A stretch of DNA of 64,000 nt, taken from the NCBI RefSeq assembly GCF_016834655.1, contig NZ_JAENHP010000003.1:682001-746000 (forward strand). The letters are read 5' to 3'. This DNA is from Paractinoplanes ovalisporus. Lineage in GTDB: Bacteria; Actinomycetota; Actinomycetes; Mycobacteriales; Micromonosporaceae. Shown one piece after another: positions 25,114 to 33,465 of the stretch (positions within the stretch are counted from its first letter, which is position 1; each line of letters starts with the position of its first letter). A program made the position numbers and the translations under genes. The notes below the pieces were generated by a model that was given only the letters and a program-made list of their open reading frames with translations, was not told the DNA's origin and did no database searches.

Positions 25114-27474
25114 GTGACGTCCGGAAGGTTGTGGATCTGGTGGCTCGTGGCCGGTGTGGCCGCGGTCGCCGGTCAGTACGTGCTGCCCGAGGGCAGCCTG
25201 ACCGCGAGTCTGGTGTACGACGCGATCGGCATCCTGACGGCGATGGCGATCCTGATCTCCGTACGCCTGCACCGGCCCCAGCGCCCGGCCATGTGGCGCT
25301 GGTTCGCGGCCGGGCAGATCACCTTCGTGCTGGGCGACCTGACCTGGGAGTTCTACGACAGCGTCCTGCACCTGTCGCCCTACCCGTCGGCGGCCGACGC
25401 CTTCTATCTGGCCTCCTACCCGATGCTCGCGGCCGGCCTGTTGCTGCTGGTGCGGCAGCGCCGCAGCTCGGTCGGCGACCTGATCGACGCCGCGATCGTG
25501 GCGACCGCGCTCGGCCTGCTGTTCTGGATCTTCGTGTTGCGCCCGGTGGTCGCCGATTCCGGCGCGTCGCTGTTCGAGCACGTCGTGACCGTCGCCTACC
25601 CGGTCGTCGACATCCTGCTGATCGCCCTGCTGGCCCGGTTGTTCACCAGCGGCGGCGCCCGCACACCGAGCGTCCATCTACTCGTGGCTTCGCTCGCGCT
25701 CCTGCTGACCGGTGACACCGCGTTCTCGGTGATCCCGCTCTATTCCGAAGCGAGCACCCACCCGACCGACGCGGTCTTCCTGCTTTCGTACGTGTTGTGG
25801 GGCGCCGCCGCCCTGCACCCGGCGATGGCCGCTCCGCCCGCGACCGGCCGGGTGACGGCCCGCGTCGGCCGGGGCCGGCTGCTGCTGTTCGGTGTCTGCT
25901 CGCTGCTGGCGCCCGCCCTGCTGCTGGTGCCCGGCATCGGCGGCAACCCGACCGGCCGGCTGTCGGTCGCGATCGCCGCGGGTGCGCTGATCCTGCTCGT
26001 CATCGCCCGGATGTCCGGTTTTGTGTTCGAGGTGCGCCGCCAGTCGGCCGAACTCACCCGGGCCGCGATGAGCGACGAACTGACCGGGCTGGCCAGCCGC
26101 CGCCGGTTCGAGGTCGCGCTGGGTGACGCCCTCGTCGCCGGGCGCCCGCAGATGGCGCTGCTCGGGCTGAACGGCTTCAAGAACGTCAACGACGAGCTCG
26201 GCCGGCCCATCGGGGACCGGGTGTTGTCACTGCTGGCCGAGCGGCTGACCGCGGTGGCGCCCGGGTCGTCGGTGGTCGCGCGGATCGGCGGCGACGAGTT
26301 CGCGGTGCTGCTCGCCTCGGCCAGCGCCGACGAGGCGCGGGCCGTCACGGCCACGATCGCCCACGCGTTGAGCGGGCCGGTCGTGGTCGGCGGGCACGAG
26401 CTGTACGTAGGGGTCGCGATCGGTCTGGCCGGCGGGTCCGGGCTGACCCCGGTCGAGATGATGCGGCAGGCCGAGTCGGCCATGTACGCCGCGAAGCAGA
26501 CCGGCGAGCCCGTACGGAGGTGGACACCCGCCCTGGACGAGCGCGCGGGCGAGTTCGTCAGCCTGGGCGCGGAGATCCGGACGGCGATCGACAGCGAGCA
26601 GTTCCGGGTCGTGTACCAGCCGATCGTCGAGCTGCCGTCGGGCCGGGTCGCGGCGGTGGAGGCCCTGGTGCGCTGGGAACACCCGGCGCGGGGTCTGGTC
26701 AGCCCGGCCGCGTTCATCCCGGTCGCCGAGCGCAACGGCCTGATCGTGGAGCTCGGCGAGTGGATCCTGCGGACGGCCTGTCACCGGCTGGCCGGTTGGC
26801 GCGCCGAGCTGGGTGACCGCGCGCCGGACAAGGTGAGCGTGAACGTGTCGGCCCGCCAGCTGGCCCGCCCGCACTTCGCCGCGACGGTGGCGGCGGCGCT
26901 GGCCGACAGCGGCCTGCCCGCGTCGTGCCTGGCCGTGGAGGTCACCGAGACGGCCGTGTTCGAGGGCGGCCAGGCGGTGGTGGCGTTGCACGAGCTGCGC
27001 GCGCTCGGCGTGCGGATCGCCTTGGACGACTTCGGCACCGGCCACTCGTCGCTGGGGCTGCTGCAGACCGTGCCGGTGGACATCCTCAAGGTCGACAAGT
27101 CGTTCGTCGACAACGTCACCGAGGCCGGTCGGCACACGGTGATCGCCGAGGCGTTGCACCAGGTCAGTTCAGGCCTGGGCCTGGCCGCCGTGGCCGAGGG
27201 GGTGGAGACCGCGGCCCAGGCCGAGGCGCTGTACCGGCTGGGCTACCGCCTGCTGCAGGGCTACCACTACGGCCGGCCGGTCGCCGACCCCGACTTCGCC
27301 CTGTCGGCGGCGATCGTCACGACCGCCCGCACGAACGCCGAGACCCGAGCCGCCACGGACAGCGACGCCGGCAGCCGACCCGACGCGACCAGCGACGCCG
27401 GCAGCCAATATGACGCGAGCAGCGACGCGGGCAGCCGAGCCGGTGCGGGCAACGGCGCCGGAGCCCGGGCCTAG
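25114..27474 (+). CDS. Membrane GGDEF-EAL protein (c-di-GMP turnover)
   Basis: A 786-residue signalling protein. The N-terminal 300 residues contain about eight transmembrane helices, a MASE-like sensory module. The GGDEF domain (about 325-475) has an intact active site in RIGGDEFAVLL, and the fold start is DELTGLASRRRFE. The EAL domain (about 490-740) has VEALVRWEHPARGL, NVSARQLARPHF, VEVTETAVFE, LDDFGTGHSSLGLLQ and KVDKSFVDNV, so the catalytic acids are present. Both synthesis and hydrolysis of c-di-GMP are possible. The last 45 residues are a low-complexity tail with three SDAGS units plus DAGSR/NGAG variants, encoded by a degenerate tandem repeat. The GTG start has no clear ribosome-binding site. 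Confidence 0.92.
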   Translation: MTSGRLWIWWLVAGVAAVAGQYVLPEGSLTASLVYDAIGILTAMAILISVRLHRPQRPAMWRWFAAGQITFVLGDLTWEFYDSVLHLSPYPSAADAFYLASYPMLAAGLLLLVRQRRSSVGDLIDAAIVATALGLLFWIFVLRPVVADSGASLFEHVVTVAYPVVDILLIALLARLFTSGGARTPSVHLLVASLALLLTGDTAFSVIPLYSEASTHPTDAVFLLSYVLWGAAALHPAMAAPPATGRVTARVGRGRLLLFGVCSLLAPALLLVPGIGGNPTGRLSVAIAAGALILLVIARMSGFVFEVRRQSAELTRAAMSDELTGLASRRRFEVALGDALVAGRPQMALLGLNGFKNVNDELGRPIGDRVLSLLAERLTAVAPGSSVVARIGGDEFAVLLASASADEARAVTATIAHALSGPVVVGGHELYVGVAIGLAGGSGLTPVEMMRQAESAMYAAKQTGEPVRRWTPALDERAGEFVSLGAEIRTAIDSEQFRVVYQPIVELPSGRVAAVEALVRWEHPARGLVSPAAFIPVAERNGLIVELGEWILRTACHRLAGWRAELGDRAPDKVSVNVSARQLARPHFAATVAAALADSGLPASCLAVEVTETAVFEGGQAVVALHELRALGVRIALDDFGTGHSSLGLLQTVPVDILKVDKSFVDNVTEAGRHTVIAEALHQVSSGLGLAAVAEGVETAAQAEALYRLGYRLLQGYHYGRPVADPDFALSAAIVTTARTNAETRAATDSDAGSRPDATSDAGSQYDASSDAGSRAGAGNGAGARA
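27353..27474 (+). repeat. In-frame degenerate repeat in GGDEF-EAL C-terminus
   Basis: GCGACGCCGGCAGCC-like blocks recur at 27362, 27392 and 27422 (30-nt spacing) and encode SDAGSR/Q units at the end of the protein. The repeat lies beyond the folded EAL domain, so copy number could vary freely. Confidence 0.6.
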
Positions 27475-27535
27475 AAATGCACAGCCGGTCGCGACGAGGA
27501 CCGCGTTGCCTTCTCCACGCTGAGGCATCCGTGAC

Positions 27536-27571
27536 GATCGCCGCGTGGCTGAGGCGGCCGCTGCGGCGATC
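27536..27571. terminator. Hairpin between convergent genes
   Basis: GATCGCCGC (27536-27544) pairs perfectly with GCGGCGATC (27563-27571) around an 18-nt loop that is itself GC-rich. It lies between the GGDEF-EAL stop and the GNAT stop, touching the latter. Confidence 0.5.
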
Positions 27572-28043
27572 ACAGACGCAGCAGCATCGTGTCGGAGTTG
27601 CCTTCGCGGCCGGTCACGACGAAGCCGGCCCGCTCGTAGAGGCGACGCGCGGCGTTGCCGTCCTCGACGCTGAGGCTCAGCCCGGGCCGGCCGCCCTGCC
27701 GGGCGAGGTCGATCAGCGCGGACAGCAGCGCCGACGCAATTCCGCGCCCCCGCGCGCAGGGCACGACACCGGCCGTCAGCTCGGGAATGTCGGGCGCCAC
27801 GAACCCGTAGCCCGCCCGGTCGGCCGGCAACGCCCGCCCCCAGACCGCGCCCACGTCGTGCCCGTCGACCGCCGCCACCACGCCGAGGTCACCCGGCCCG
27901 GGGAACCCGTCGAGGTAGCGCTGAGCCATCGGGTCGGCGCGCACCCAGTCGAGCGTGAACCGCGGCCCCGACCAGTTGTAGGCCTCCAGCACGATCAGCT
28001 CGAGGAACGGCAGGTCGGCGGCGGTGGCCTCACGGATCAGCAC
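27570..28043 (-). CDS. GNAT-family N-acetyltransferase
   Basis: A 157-residue GNAT acetyltransferase. It starts VLIREATAADLPF, the usual N-terminal strand. The acetyl-CoA loop is GVVPCARGRGIASALLSALI (about residue 100), followed by LSLSVEDGNAARRLYERAGF, a block typical of small-molecule acetyltransferases. The GTG at 28041-28043 is chosen because it follows TATTCT by 6 nt (leaderless) and gives the family's usual N-terminus; an upstream GTG/ATG would add seven residues that overlap that -10. The substrate is unknown. Confidence 0.83.
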   Translation of the reverse strand: MLIREATAADLPFLELIVLEAYNWSGPRFTLDWVRADPMAQRYLDGFPGPGDLGVVAAVDGHDVGAVWGRALPADRAGYGFVAPDIPELTAGVVPCARGRGIASALLSALIDLARQGGRPGLSLSVEDGNAARRLYERAGFVVTGREGNSDTMLLRL

Positions 28044-28049
28044 CGCCCG

Positions 28050-28055
28050 AGAATA
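28050..28055 (-). promoter_or_regulatory. -10 element TATTCT, leaderless GNAT
   Basis: The minus strand reads TATTCT, then 6 nt (CGGGCG), then the GTG start codon. Confidence 0.45.
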
Positions 28056-28089
28056 GGACCGCATGGGTTCGGCGCCGCCCTGGCCGACG

Positions 28090-28989
28090 TCAGAGGTCCT
28101 TCAGGACGCGATCAAGTGCCGACCGGCCGATGGGCCCCCAGTTCGGCTTTCCGCCGGGCAGCCCGCGATCCCCGTTCTGGCCCATCAGCATCAGAAACAG
28201 GCATTTCATGGCGGCCAGCCCACGCGCCCGCCGGAAAGTCGCCTCGTCCACCTGGGCGTACCGGTCGAAGAACCGCGAGGCACCTCCGTCGGGCAGCAGC
28301 AACCACGCGGCCCCGAGGTCCCACGCCGGATCGCCGGCGAACAGTGCGCCGAAGTCGACGATGCCGGCGAGCGTGCCGTCGGCGACGACGACGTTCGCGG
28401 GATGCAGGTCACCGTGCACCCACACCCGTGGTCCCGGCCATTCGGGGGTCGCCGCCGCGTCGTCCCACACGCCCCGGATGTCACCCTCGACCGGGCCGAA
28501 GCCGAAGGCATCGAGGTCCACGGCCCCGATGAAGCGTTCGAAACCGTCCCGGGCGTCCCTGGGGTGGGTGCCGAAGTCGGAGGCCCCCGGCGCCTCCGGC
28601 GGCGCCGGCACGTGCAACGCCTCGAGGAACGCCGCCAGCGTGTCGGCCGCGTGATCGCCGCGGGTGATCGTCGTACCGTCCAGGGGAATGCCGTGGACCC
28701 AGGTCATGACCGTCCACATCTTGGGGAAACGCTCACCGGGCGTACCGCTGCGGACCGGAGCCGGGATGGGAAGCGGCAGGCGGGCGGCCAGCCCGGGCAA
28801 CCACCGGCGCTCCTTGAGCTGCGGATCGGGACTCCTGTCCATGCGCTGCATCCGGATGACCAGGTCGTCTCCGAGGCGCCACATCTGGTTCCCCCAGCCA
28901 CCCGCCACCTCACGGATGGGCCGATCGGCCAGGTCCGGGTGTTGCTCCCGCAGCAGGGCACGGACCAGATCCTCGTCAACCTCGATCAC
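28090..28989 (-). CDS. Aminoglycoside phosphotransferase-family kinase
   Basis: A 299-residue APH/choline-kinase-fold protein. The ATP-binding N-lobe includes AGGWGNQMWRLGDDLVIRMQ. The catalytic loop is VWVHGDLHPANVVVADG (Asp in HGDLHPAN, about residue 200) and the metal-binding Asp is in GIVDFGALFAGDPAWDLGAA. It resembles the group annotated as aminoglycoside or macrolide phosphotransferases, but most chromosomal actinobacterial members have unknown substrates, so resistance should not be assumed. The start is a GTG (28987-28989) with no ribosome-binding site; a TACCGT lies 8 nt upstream. A terminator hairpin separates it from the phosphoketolase gene. Confidence 0.87.
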   Translation of the reverse strand: MIEVDEDLVRALLREQHPDLADRPIREVAGGWGNQMWRLGDDLVIRMQRMDRSPDPQLKERRWLPGLAARLPLPIPAPVRSGTPGERFPKMWTVMTWVHGIPLDGTTITRGDHAADTLAAFLEALHVPAPPEAPGASDFGTHPRDARDGFERFIGAVDLDAFGFGPVEGDIRGVWDDAAATPEWPGPRVWVHGDLHPANVVVADGTLAGIVDFGALFAGDPAWDLGAAWLLLPDGGASRFFDRYAQVDEATFRRARGLAAMKCLFLMLMGQNGDRGLPGGKPNWGPIGRSALDRVLKDL

Positions 28990-29058
28990 GGCAAGCTACG
29001 GTACGCGAACCGCACGACCCCTCCGGCGCACATCTTCTGGGGGCGGCGCTGTAACCGG

Positions 29059-29088
29059 AAAACGCGCGCGGGCCCGGCCCCGCGCGCG
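29059..29088 (-). terminator. Rho-independent terminator after phosphoketolase gene
   Basis: Read on the minus strand, a perfect 10-bp GC stem (29088-29079 with 29072-29063, 6-nt loop) is followed by TTTT (29062-29059). It lies 28 nt after the phosphoketolase stop, before the APH gene. Confidence 0.75.
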
Positions 29089-29115
29089 GCGGGACCGGGA
29101 CGGCGGCGGAGGGCG

Positions 29116-31497
29116 TCAGGAGGGGTAGGACCAGTCGTGGACCTCGGGCATGTCTTCCAGGTGCTCGACCACGTATTGCTCGTGGCGCGCCAGCTGCGAC
29201 TCGCACCACTGCTTGAGCTCGGTGGCGCCCTGCGGCAGGCGGCGGGCGTTGTTGATGGCGTCCATCACCAGGTGGTAGCGCGACGCCTTGTTGCGCACCG
29301 TCATGTCGAACGGGGTCGTGGTGGTGCCCTGCTCGATGAAGCCGCGCACCCGGAACCGGTCGGCGTCGGGCCGGCCGTGGACCAGCTGGTGGACCGCGCC
29401 CGGGTAACCGTGGAAGGCGAACACCACGTCGACCGTGTCGGTGAACAGCTCGGTGAACAGGGTCTCGCTCATGCCGTGGGGGTGGTCCTTGGGGCGCACG
29501 AGCGCCATCAGGTCGACCACGTTGACGACCCGGACCCGCATGCCGGGCAGCCGGTCGCGCAGGATCTGCGCGGCCGCGACGGTCTCCATGGTCACGACGT
29601 CACCGGCGCAGGCCAGGATGATGTCGGGGTCGGAGGCGCCGTCGTCGGTGCCGGCCCAGTTCCAGATGCCGGCGCCGCGGGCGCAGTGTTCCAGGGCCTC
29701 GTCCATGGTCAGCCACTGCAGTTGCGGCTGCTTGTCGATGACGATCAGGTTGATGTAGGACCGGGACCGGAAGCAGTGGTCGGCCACCGACAGCAGGCAG
29801 TTCGCGTCGGGTGGGAGGTAGACCCGGCTGACCGTGCCGCGCTGGGTCAGCACATTCTGGATCAGGCCGGGGCCCTGGTGGCTGAACCCGTTGTGGTCGT
29901 TGCGCCACGCCGTCGAGGTGAGCAGCACGTTGAGGCTGGGCACCTTGGCCCGCCACGGCAGGTGGTCGGCCTCTTCCAGCCACTTGCCGTGCTGGATGGT
30001 CTGGGACGCGCTGACCATGGCGAACGCTTCGTAGGTGGCGAACAGGCCGTGCCGGCCGGTCAGGTTGTAGCCCTCGAGCCAGCCGTGGCAGTTGTGCTCG
30101 GACAGCACCTCCATGACCCGCCCGGACGGGCCGATCGCCACGTCGCCCGGGCCGACCCGTTCCATGAAGGCGCGGTCGGACACCTCGAACACCGCGCCGA
30201 GCCGGTTGCTGTTGGTCTCGTCGGGCGAGAACAGCCGGAACCGGTCGGGGTTGTCGCGGTAGATGTCGCGCAGGAACTCGCCGAGCTTGCGGGTCGACTC
30301 GGCCCGCACGGTGGCCGGCGCCGGGACGTCGATCGCGTAGTCGCGGAAGTCGGGCAGGTCGAGCTCGCGGGTCAGCACCCCGCCGTTGGCGTGCGGGTTG
30401 GCGCTCATCCGCAGGTCGCCCGACGGGTCTTGTTCGCGCAGCAACGCCACCGGCGCGCCCGCGGAGTCGAACAGTTCCTCCGGCCGGTACGACTTGAGCC
30501 ACTTCTCCAGGAGCGCCAGGTGCGCCGGGTTGTCGCGGACACCCGACAGCGGCACCTGGTGGGCCCGGAACGTGCCGGTGACCTCGACGCCGTCGACCTC
30601 GGCGGGGCCGGTCCAGCCCTTCGGGGTGCGCAGCACGATCAGCGGCCAGGTCGGGCGGGTGCCGTCCCACTCCCCCTCGCGGGCCGACTTCTGGATCGTG
30701 CGGATGCGGCCCCACGCTTCGGCCAGGGCGGCCGCGAACCGGTGGTGCATGCCGGGCACGTCGTCGCCCTCGACCTCGATCACCTCGTAGCCGTGACCGC
30801 TGAGCAGGGCCCGGACCTCGGCCGGGTCTTTGCGGCCGAGCACGGTCGGCCCGGAGATCTTGGCGCCGTTGAGGTGCAGGATCGGCAGCACGGCGCCGTC
30901 GTGAGCCGGGTTGAGGAACGACACGCCCTTCCACGAGCCCTCGAGCGGGCCCGTCTCGGCCTCACCGTCGCCCACCACCGCGATCGCGAGCAGGTCGGGG
31001 TTGTCGAGGACGGCGCCGAACGCGTGGACCAGCACATAACCCAGCTCGCCGCCCTCGTGGATGGAGCCCGGGGTGGTCACCGAGACGTGGCTGGGGATGC
31101 CGCCGGGGCTGGAGAACTGGCGGAACAGCTTGCGCATGCCCGGCTCGTCGAGGGTGACGTCGGGGTAGATCTCGCTGTAGGTGCCTTCGAGATAGCCGGC
31201 GGCGACCAGGGCCGGACCGCCGTGGCCGGGGCCGGTCAGATAGATCGCGTCCTGCCCGGTGTGGCGGATCAGCCGGGACACGTGGGCGTAGACGAACGAC
31301 AGGCCGGGGCTGGTGCCCCAGTGTCCGAGCAGCCGGGGCTTGATGTGTTCGGCCTTCAACGGCTCGCGCAGCAGCGGGTTCGCCTGCAGGTAGATCTGGC
31401 CGATGGTCAGATAGTTGGCAGCCCGCCACCAGGCGTCGAGCCGGGCCAGGTCGGCCTCGTCGAGCGTGGGCAGCAGATCGGAGACAGCCGTAGTCAC
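29116..31497 (-). CDS. xfp: Xylulose-5-phosphate/fructose-6-phosphate phosphoketolase
   Basis: A 793-residue thiamine-diphosphate enzyme. It cleaves xylulose 5-phosphate (or fructose 6-phosphate) with phosphate to acetyl phosphate plus glyceraldehyde 3-phosphate (or erythrose 4-phosphate). Signatures include GHWGTSPGLSFVYAHVSRL, LTGPGHGGPALVAAGYLEG, the ThDP-binding motif AVVGDGEAETGPLEGSWKG with ILHLNGAKI, and SPDETNSNRL in the middle domain. The length matches the family (about 790). The GTG at 31497 has AGGGACGAG upstream; in-frame extension to 31626 crosses the promoter and is rejected. No acetate kinase gene is seen nearby. Confidence 0.95.
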   Translation of the reverse strand: MTTAVSDLLPTLDEADLARLDAWWRAANYLTIGQIYLQANPLLREPLKAEHIKPRLLGHWGTSPGLSFVYAHVSRLIRHTGQDAIYLTGPGHGGPALVAAGYLEGTYSEIYPDVTLDEPGMRKLFRQFSSPGGIPSHVSVTTPGSIHEGGELGYVLVHAFGAVLDNPDLLAIAVVGDGEAETGPLEGSWKGVSFLNPAHDGAVLPILHLNGAKISGPTVLGRKDPAEVRALLSGHGYEVIEVEGDDVPGMHHRFAAALAEAWGRIRTIQKSAREGEWDGTRPTWPLIVLRTPKGWTGPAEVDGVEVTGTFRAHQVPLSGVRDNPAHLALLEKWLKSYRPEELFDSAGAPVALLREQDPSGDLRMSANPHANGGVLTRELDLPDFRDYAIDVPAPATVRAESTRKLGEFLRDIYRDNPDRFRLFSPDETNSNRLGAVFEVSDRAFMERVGPGDVAIGPSGRVMEVLSEHNCHGWLEGYNLTGRHGLFATYEAFAMVSASQTIQHGKWLEEADHLPWRAKVPSLNVLLTSTAWRNDHNGFSHQGPGLIQNVLTQRGTVSRVYLPPDANCLLSVADHCFRSRSYINLIVIDKQPQLQWLTMDEALEHCARGAGIWNWAGTDDGASDPDIILACAGDVVTMETVAAAQILRDRLPGMRVRVVNVVDLMALVRPKDHPHGMSETLFTELFTDTVDVVFAFHGYPGAVHQLVHGRPDADRFRVRGFIEQGTTTTPFDMTVRNKASRYHLVMDAINNARRLPQGATELKQWCESQLARHEQYVVEHLEDMPEVHDWSYPS

Positions 31498-31534
31498 CTT
31501 GCTCGTCCCTTCACACATCCGGTCGTTGGCATTG

Positions 31535-31562
31535 AAGCTATGGCCTACCCCGAAGCAGCCAA
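31535..31562 (-). promoter_or_regulatory. Candidate promoter of phosphoketolase gene
   Basis: On the minus strand TTGGCT (31562-31557) and TAGCTT (31540-31535) are spaced by 16 nt and end about 37 nt before the start codon. Upstream, GTGAC-N8-GTCAC (31587-31604) is an inverted repeat that could be an operator. Confidence 0.5.
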
Positions 31563-31640
31563 TAGAGTCTTTGGTACCGGGTCGAAGTGACTTTCGCGTG
31601 TCACTGAACCGACAAGCCCGGTCCATCCGTTCCCCCTGTC

Positions 31641-33332
31641 GTGCCAGAGACCACGGACGGCCCGCCAGCCGTCGCCAGCCGCCGCGCCCGCATCGCCGAA
31701 GTGTTCCGGAAGCCGAAGGTCCAGCTCGCGCTGACCATCACGGCGGCCGTCCTGCTCTTCGCGGCGCTGATCTTCCCGAACGTCCTGTCCCGCCTGACCC
31801 CGCTGGGATTCCTCCGCATCCCGGTCGAGGGCGCGGTGATCCTGGGTCTGCTGGCCGTGCTCCCGAAGAAGGCGCTCAAACCGTTCGCGATCCTCGCCGG
31901 CACGGTCGTCGGCCTGCTGGTGATCGAGAAGTGCCTGGACATGGGCTTCTTCGAAGAGCTCAACCGCCCGTTCGACCCGGTCCTCGACTGGGTGCTGTTC
32001 GACGACGCGTTCAGCTTCGCCGTCGACTCGTACGGCCGCCCGGCCTCGATCGCGGCTGCCGCGGGCGTCATCCTCCTGGTCGTCGCCATCCTGGCCCTCA
32101 CCAGCTGGTCGGTCCTGCGTGTGGGCGCCCTGGTCGCCCGGCACAAGAAAAAAGCAGCACTCACGGCGGGTGGCATGGCCGTGGCCTGGGGCCTGGCCTT
32201 CTCGCTCGGTCTCACCTTCACCGGCGCCGTCCCGATCGCCGCCCGCAGCACGTCCACCTACGCGTGGGACCGCGCCCACCAGGCCCGCGCTGGCCTGCGC
32301 GACGGCGCCAACTTCCGCCAGGAGGTGCAGCAGGACGCGTTCCAGACCGTCCCGGCCGCGCAGATGCTGACCGGGCTGAAGGGCAAGGACGTCATCTTCA
32401 CCTTCGTCGAGAGCTACGGCCGCAGCGCTGTCGAGGGTGACGCGCTCTCCCCGATCACCCGGCCCGTGCTCGACGGGGGCGCGGCCGAGCTGCAGCAGGC
32501 CGGGTTCGCGGCCCGCAGCGGCTGGCTGACCTCGCCCACGTTCGGCGGCGGCAGCTGGCTGGCCCACGCCACCTTCGAGTCCGGGCTGTGGATCAACAAC
32601 GAGCAGCGTTACCGCAATCTGGTCTCCAGCAACCGGCTCACCCTGACCCGCGCGTTCAAGAACAAGCAGTACCGCACGGTCAGCGTCATGCCGGGTGCCA
32701 CCCGGGCCTGGCCCGAGGGCAACTTCTACGGGTACGACACCGTGTGGGACTCGCGCAACCTCGGCTATCAGGGCCCCAAGTTCAGCTGGTCGCCGATGCC
32801 CGACCAGTACACGTTGAAGCAGCTCAACACCATCGAGTACAAGAAGCCCGGCCGGGGCCCGCTGATGATCGAGATGCCGCTGGTCTCCAGCCACACGCCG
32901 TGGGCGCCGATCCCCGACTACCTGCCCGACTGGAACTCCGTCGGCGACGGCTCGATCTACACCACCATGGAGGCGGCCGGGCAGAAGCCCAAGGCGCTGT
33001 GGGCCGAGCCCAAGAAGGTCCGCGCCGAGTACGGCAAGTCGATCGTCTACTCGCTCACCTCGCTGATCAACTGGATCAAGCTGTACGGCGACGACAACCT
33101 GGTCATGGTGTTCCTCGGCGACCACCAGCCGTCCCCGATCGCGGCCGGCGCCGGAGCCAGCCACGACGTGCCGATCACGGTCGTCGCCAAGGACCCGAAG
33201 GTTCTCGACCGGATCGCCGGCTGGGGCTGGGCCGAGGGGCTGCGCCCGAAGACCGACACCCCGGTGTGGCCGATGAGCGACTTCCGCGACAAGTTCCTGA
33301 CCGCGTTCGGCGAGCAGACCCCCGCGTCATAA
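31641..33332 (+). CDS. Membrane protein with sulfatase/LTA-synthase-like domain
   Basis: A 563-residue membrane protein of the alkaline-phosphatase superfamily. Four or five transmembrane helices occupy the first 200 residues. The extracytoplasmic domain begins with the metal-binding acidic residue in DVIFTFVESYGRSAVEG (about 255). It continues with TSPTFGGGSWLAHATFESGL (the region that usually holds the nucleophile Thr/Ser), SSHTPWAPIPDYLPDW and the late metal ligands in VMVFLGDHQPSPIA. This is the layout of LtaS/OpgB-type enzymes that transfer or cleave phospho- or sulfo-groups on envelope polymers. The actual substrate is unknown. The GTG start lacks a ribosome-binding site. The stop borders a 26-nt tandem repeat. 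Confidence 0.78.
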   Translation: MPETTDGPPAVASRRARIAEVFRKPKVQLALTITAAVLLFAALIFPNVLSRLTPLGFLRIPVEGAVILGLLAVLPKKALKPFAILAGTVVGLLVIEKCLDMGFFEELNRPFDPVLDWVLFDDAFSFAVDSYGRPASIAAAAGVILLVVAILALTSWSVLRVGALVARHKKKAALTAGGMAVAWGLAFSLGLTFTGAVPIAARSTSTYAWDRAHQARAGLRDGANFRQEVQQDAFQTVPAAQMLTGLKGKDVIFTFVESYGRSAVEGDALSPITRPVLDGGAAELQQAGFAARSGWLTSPTFGGGSWLAHATFESGLWINNEQRYRNLVSSNRLTLTRAFKNKQYRTVSVMPGATRAWPEGNFYGYDTVWDSRNLGYQGPKFSWSPMPDQYTLKQLNTIEYKKPGRGPLMIEMPLVSSHTPWAPIPDYLPDWNSVGDGSIYTTMEAAGQKPKALWAEPKKVRAEYGKSIVYSLTSLINWIKLYGDDNLVMVFLGDHQPSPIAAGAGASHDVPITVVAKDPKVLDRIAGWGWAEGLRPKTDTPVWPMSDFRDKFLTAFGEQTPAS

Positions 33333-33436
33333 CGGAAGGCGAGCAGACACCGCCCGTACGGAAGGCGAGCAGACACAGTCCGTACGGAAGAAGAGCCACC
33401 CCAGTCCGTACGGAATCGGTGGCAGGCACTCCCGTA
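33333..33436. repeat. 26-nt tandem repeat, four units, with CCGTACGG junctions
   Basis: Units begin at CGG (33333, 33359, 33385, 33411) and end in CCGTA, so the octamer CCGTACGG is rebuilt at each boundary. The first two units share CGGAAGGCGAGCAGACAC; the third and fourth diverge in the middle. A related GGCGAGCAGAC lies just upstream inside the preceding gene (33309-33319). The array ends 18 nt before the -10 of the aminotransferase gene. Confidence 0.8.
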
Positions 33437-33453
33437 CGGGAAGGAATTGTTGG

Positions 33454-33459
33454 TAGCGT
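33454..33459 (+). promoter_or_regulatory. -10 element TAGCGT, leaderless aminotransferase
   Basis: TAGCGT is followed by 6 nt (CTCGCC) and the ATG at 33466. Confidence 0.55.
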
Positions 33460-33465
33460 CTCGCC

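Noticed and set aside
28090..28989. Aminoglycoside resistance gene
   Set aside because: The kinase fold is clear but chromosomal members of this family mostly have unknown substrates; no resistance context such as a transposon is present.
28063..31590. Open frame of over 1,100 codons antisense to the APH and phosphoketolase genes
   Set aside because: It is a shadow of two clear enzymes on the other strand and has no family signature or start signal.
31587..31604. GTGAC-N8-GTCAC as a CRP site
   Set aside because: The spacing between GTG and CAC is 12 nt rather than the 10 nt of CRP-type sites; kept only as an unnamed inverted repeat.
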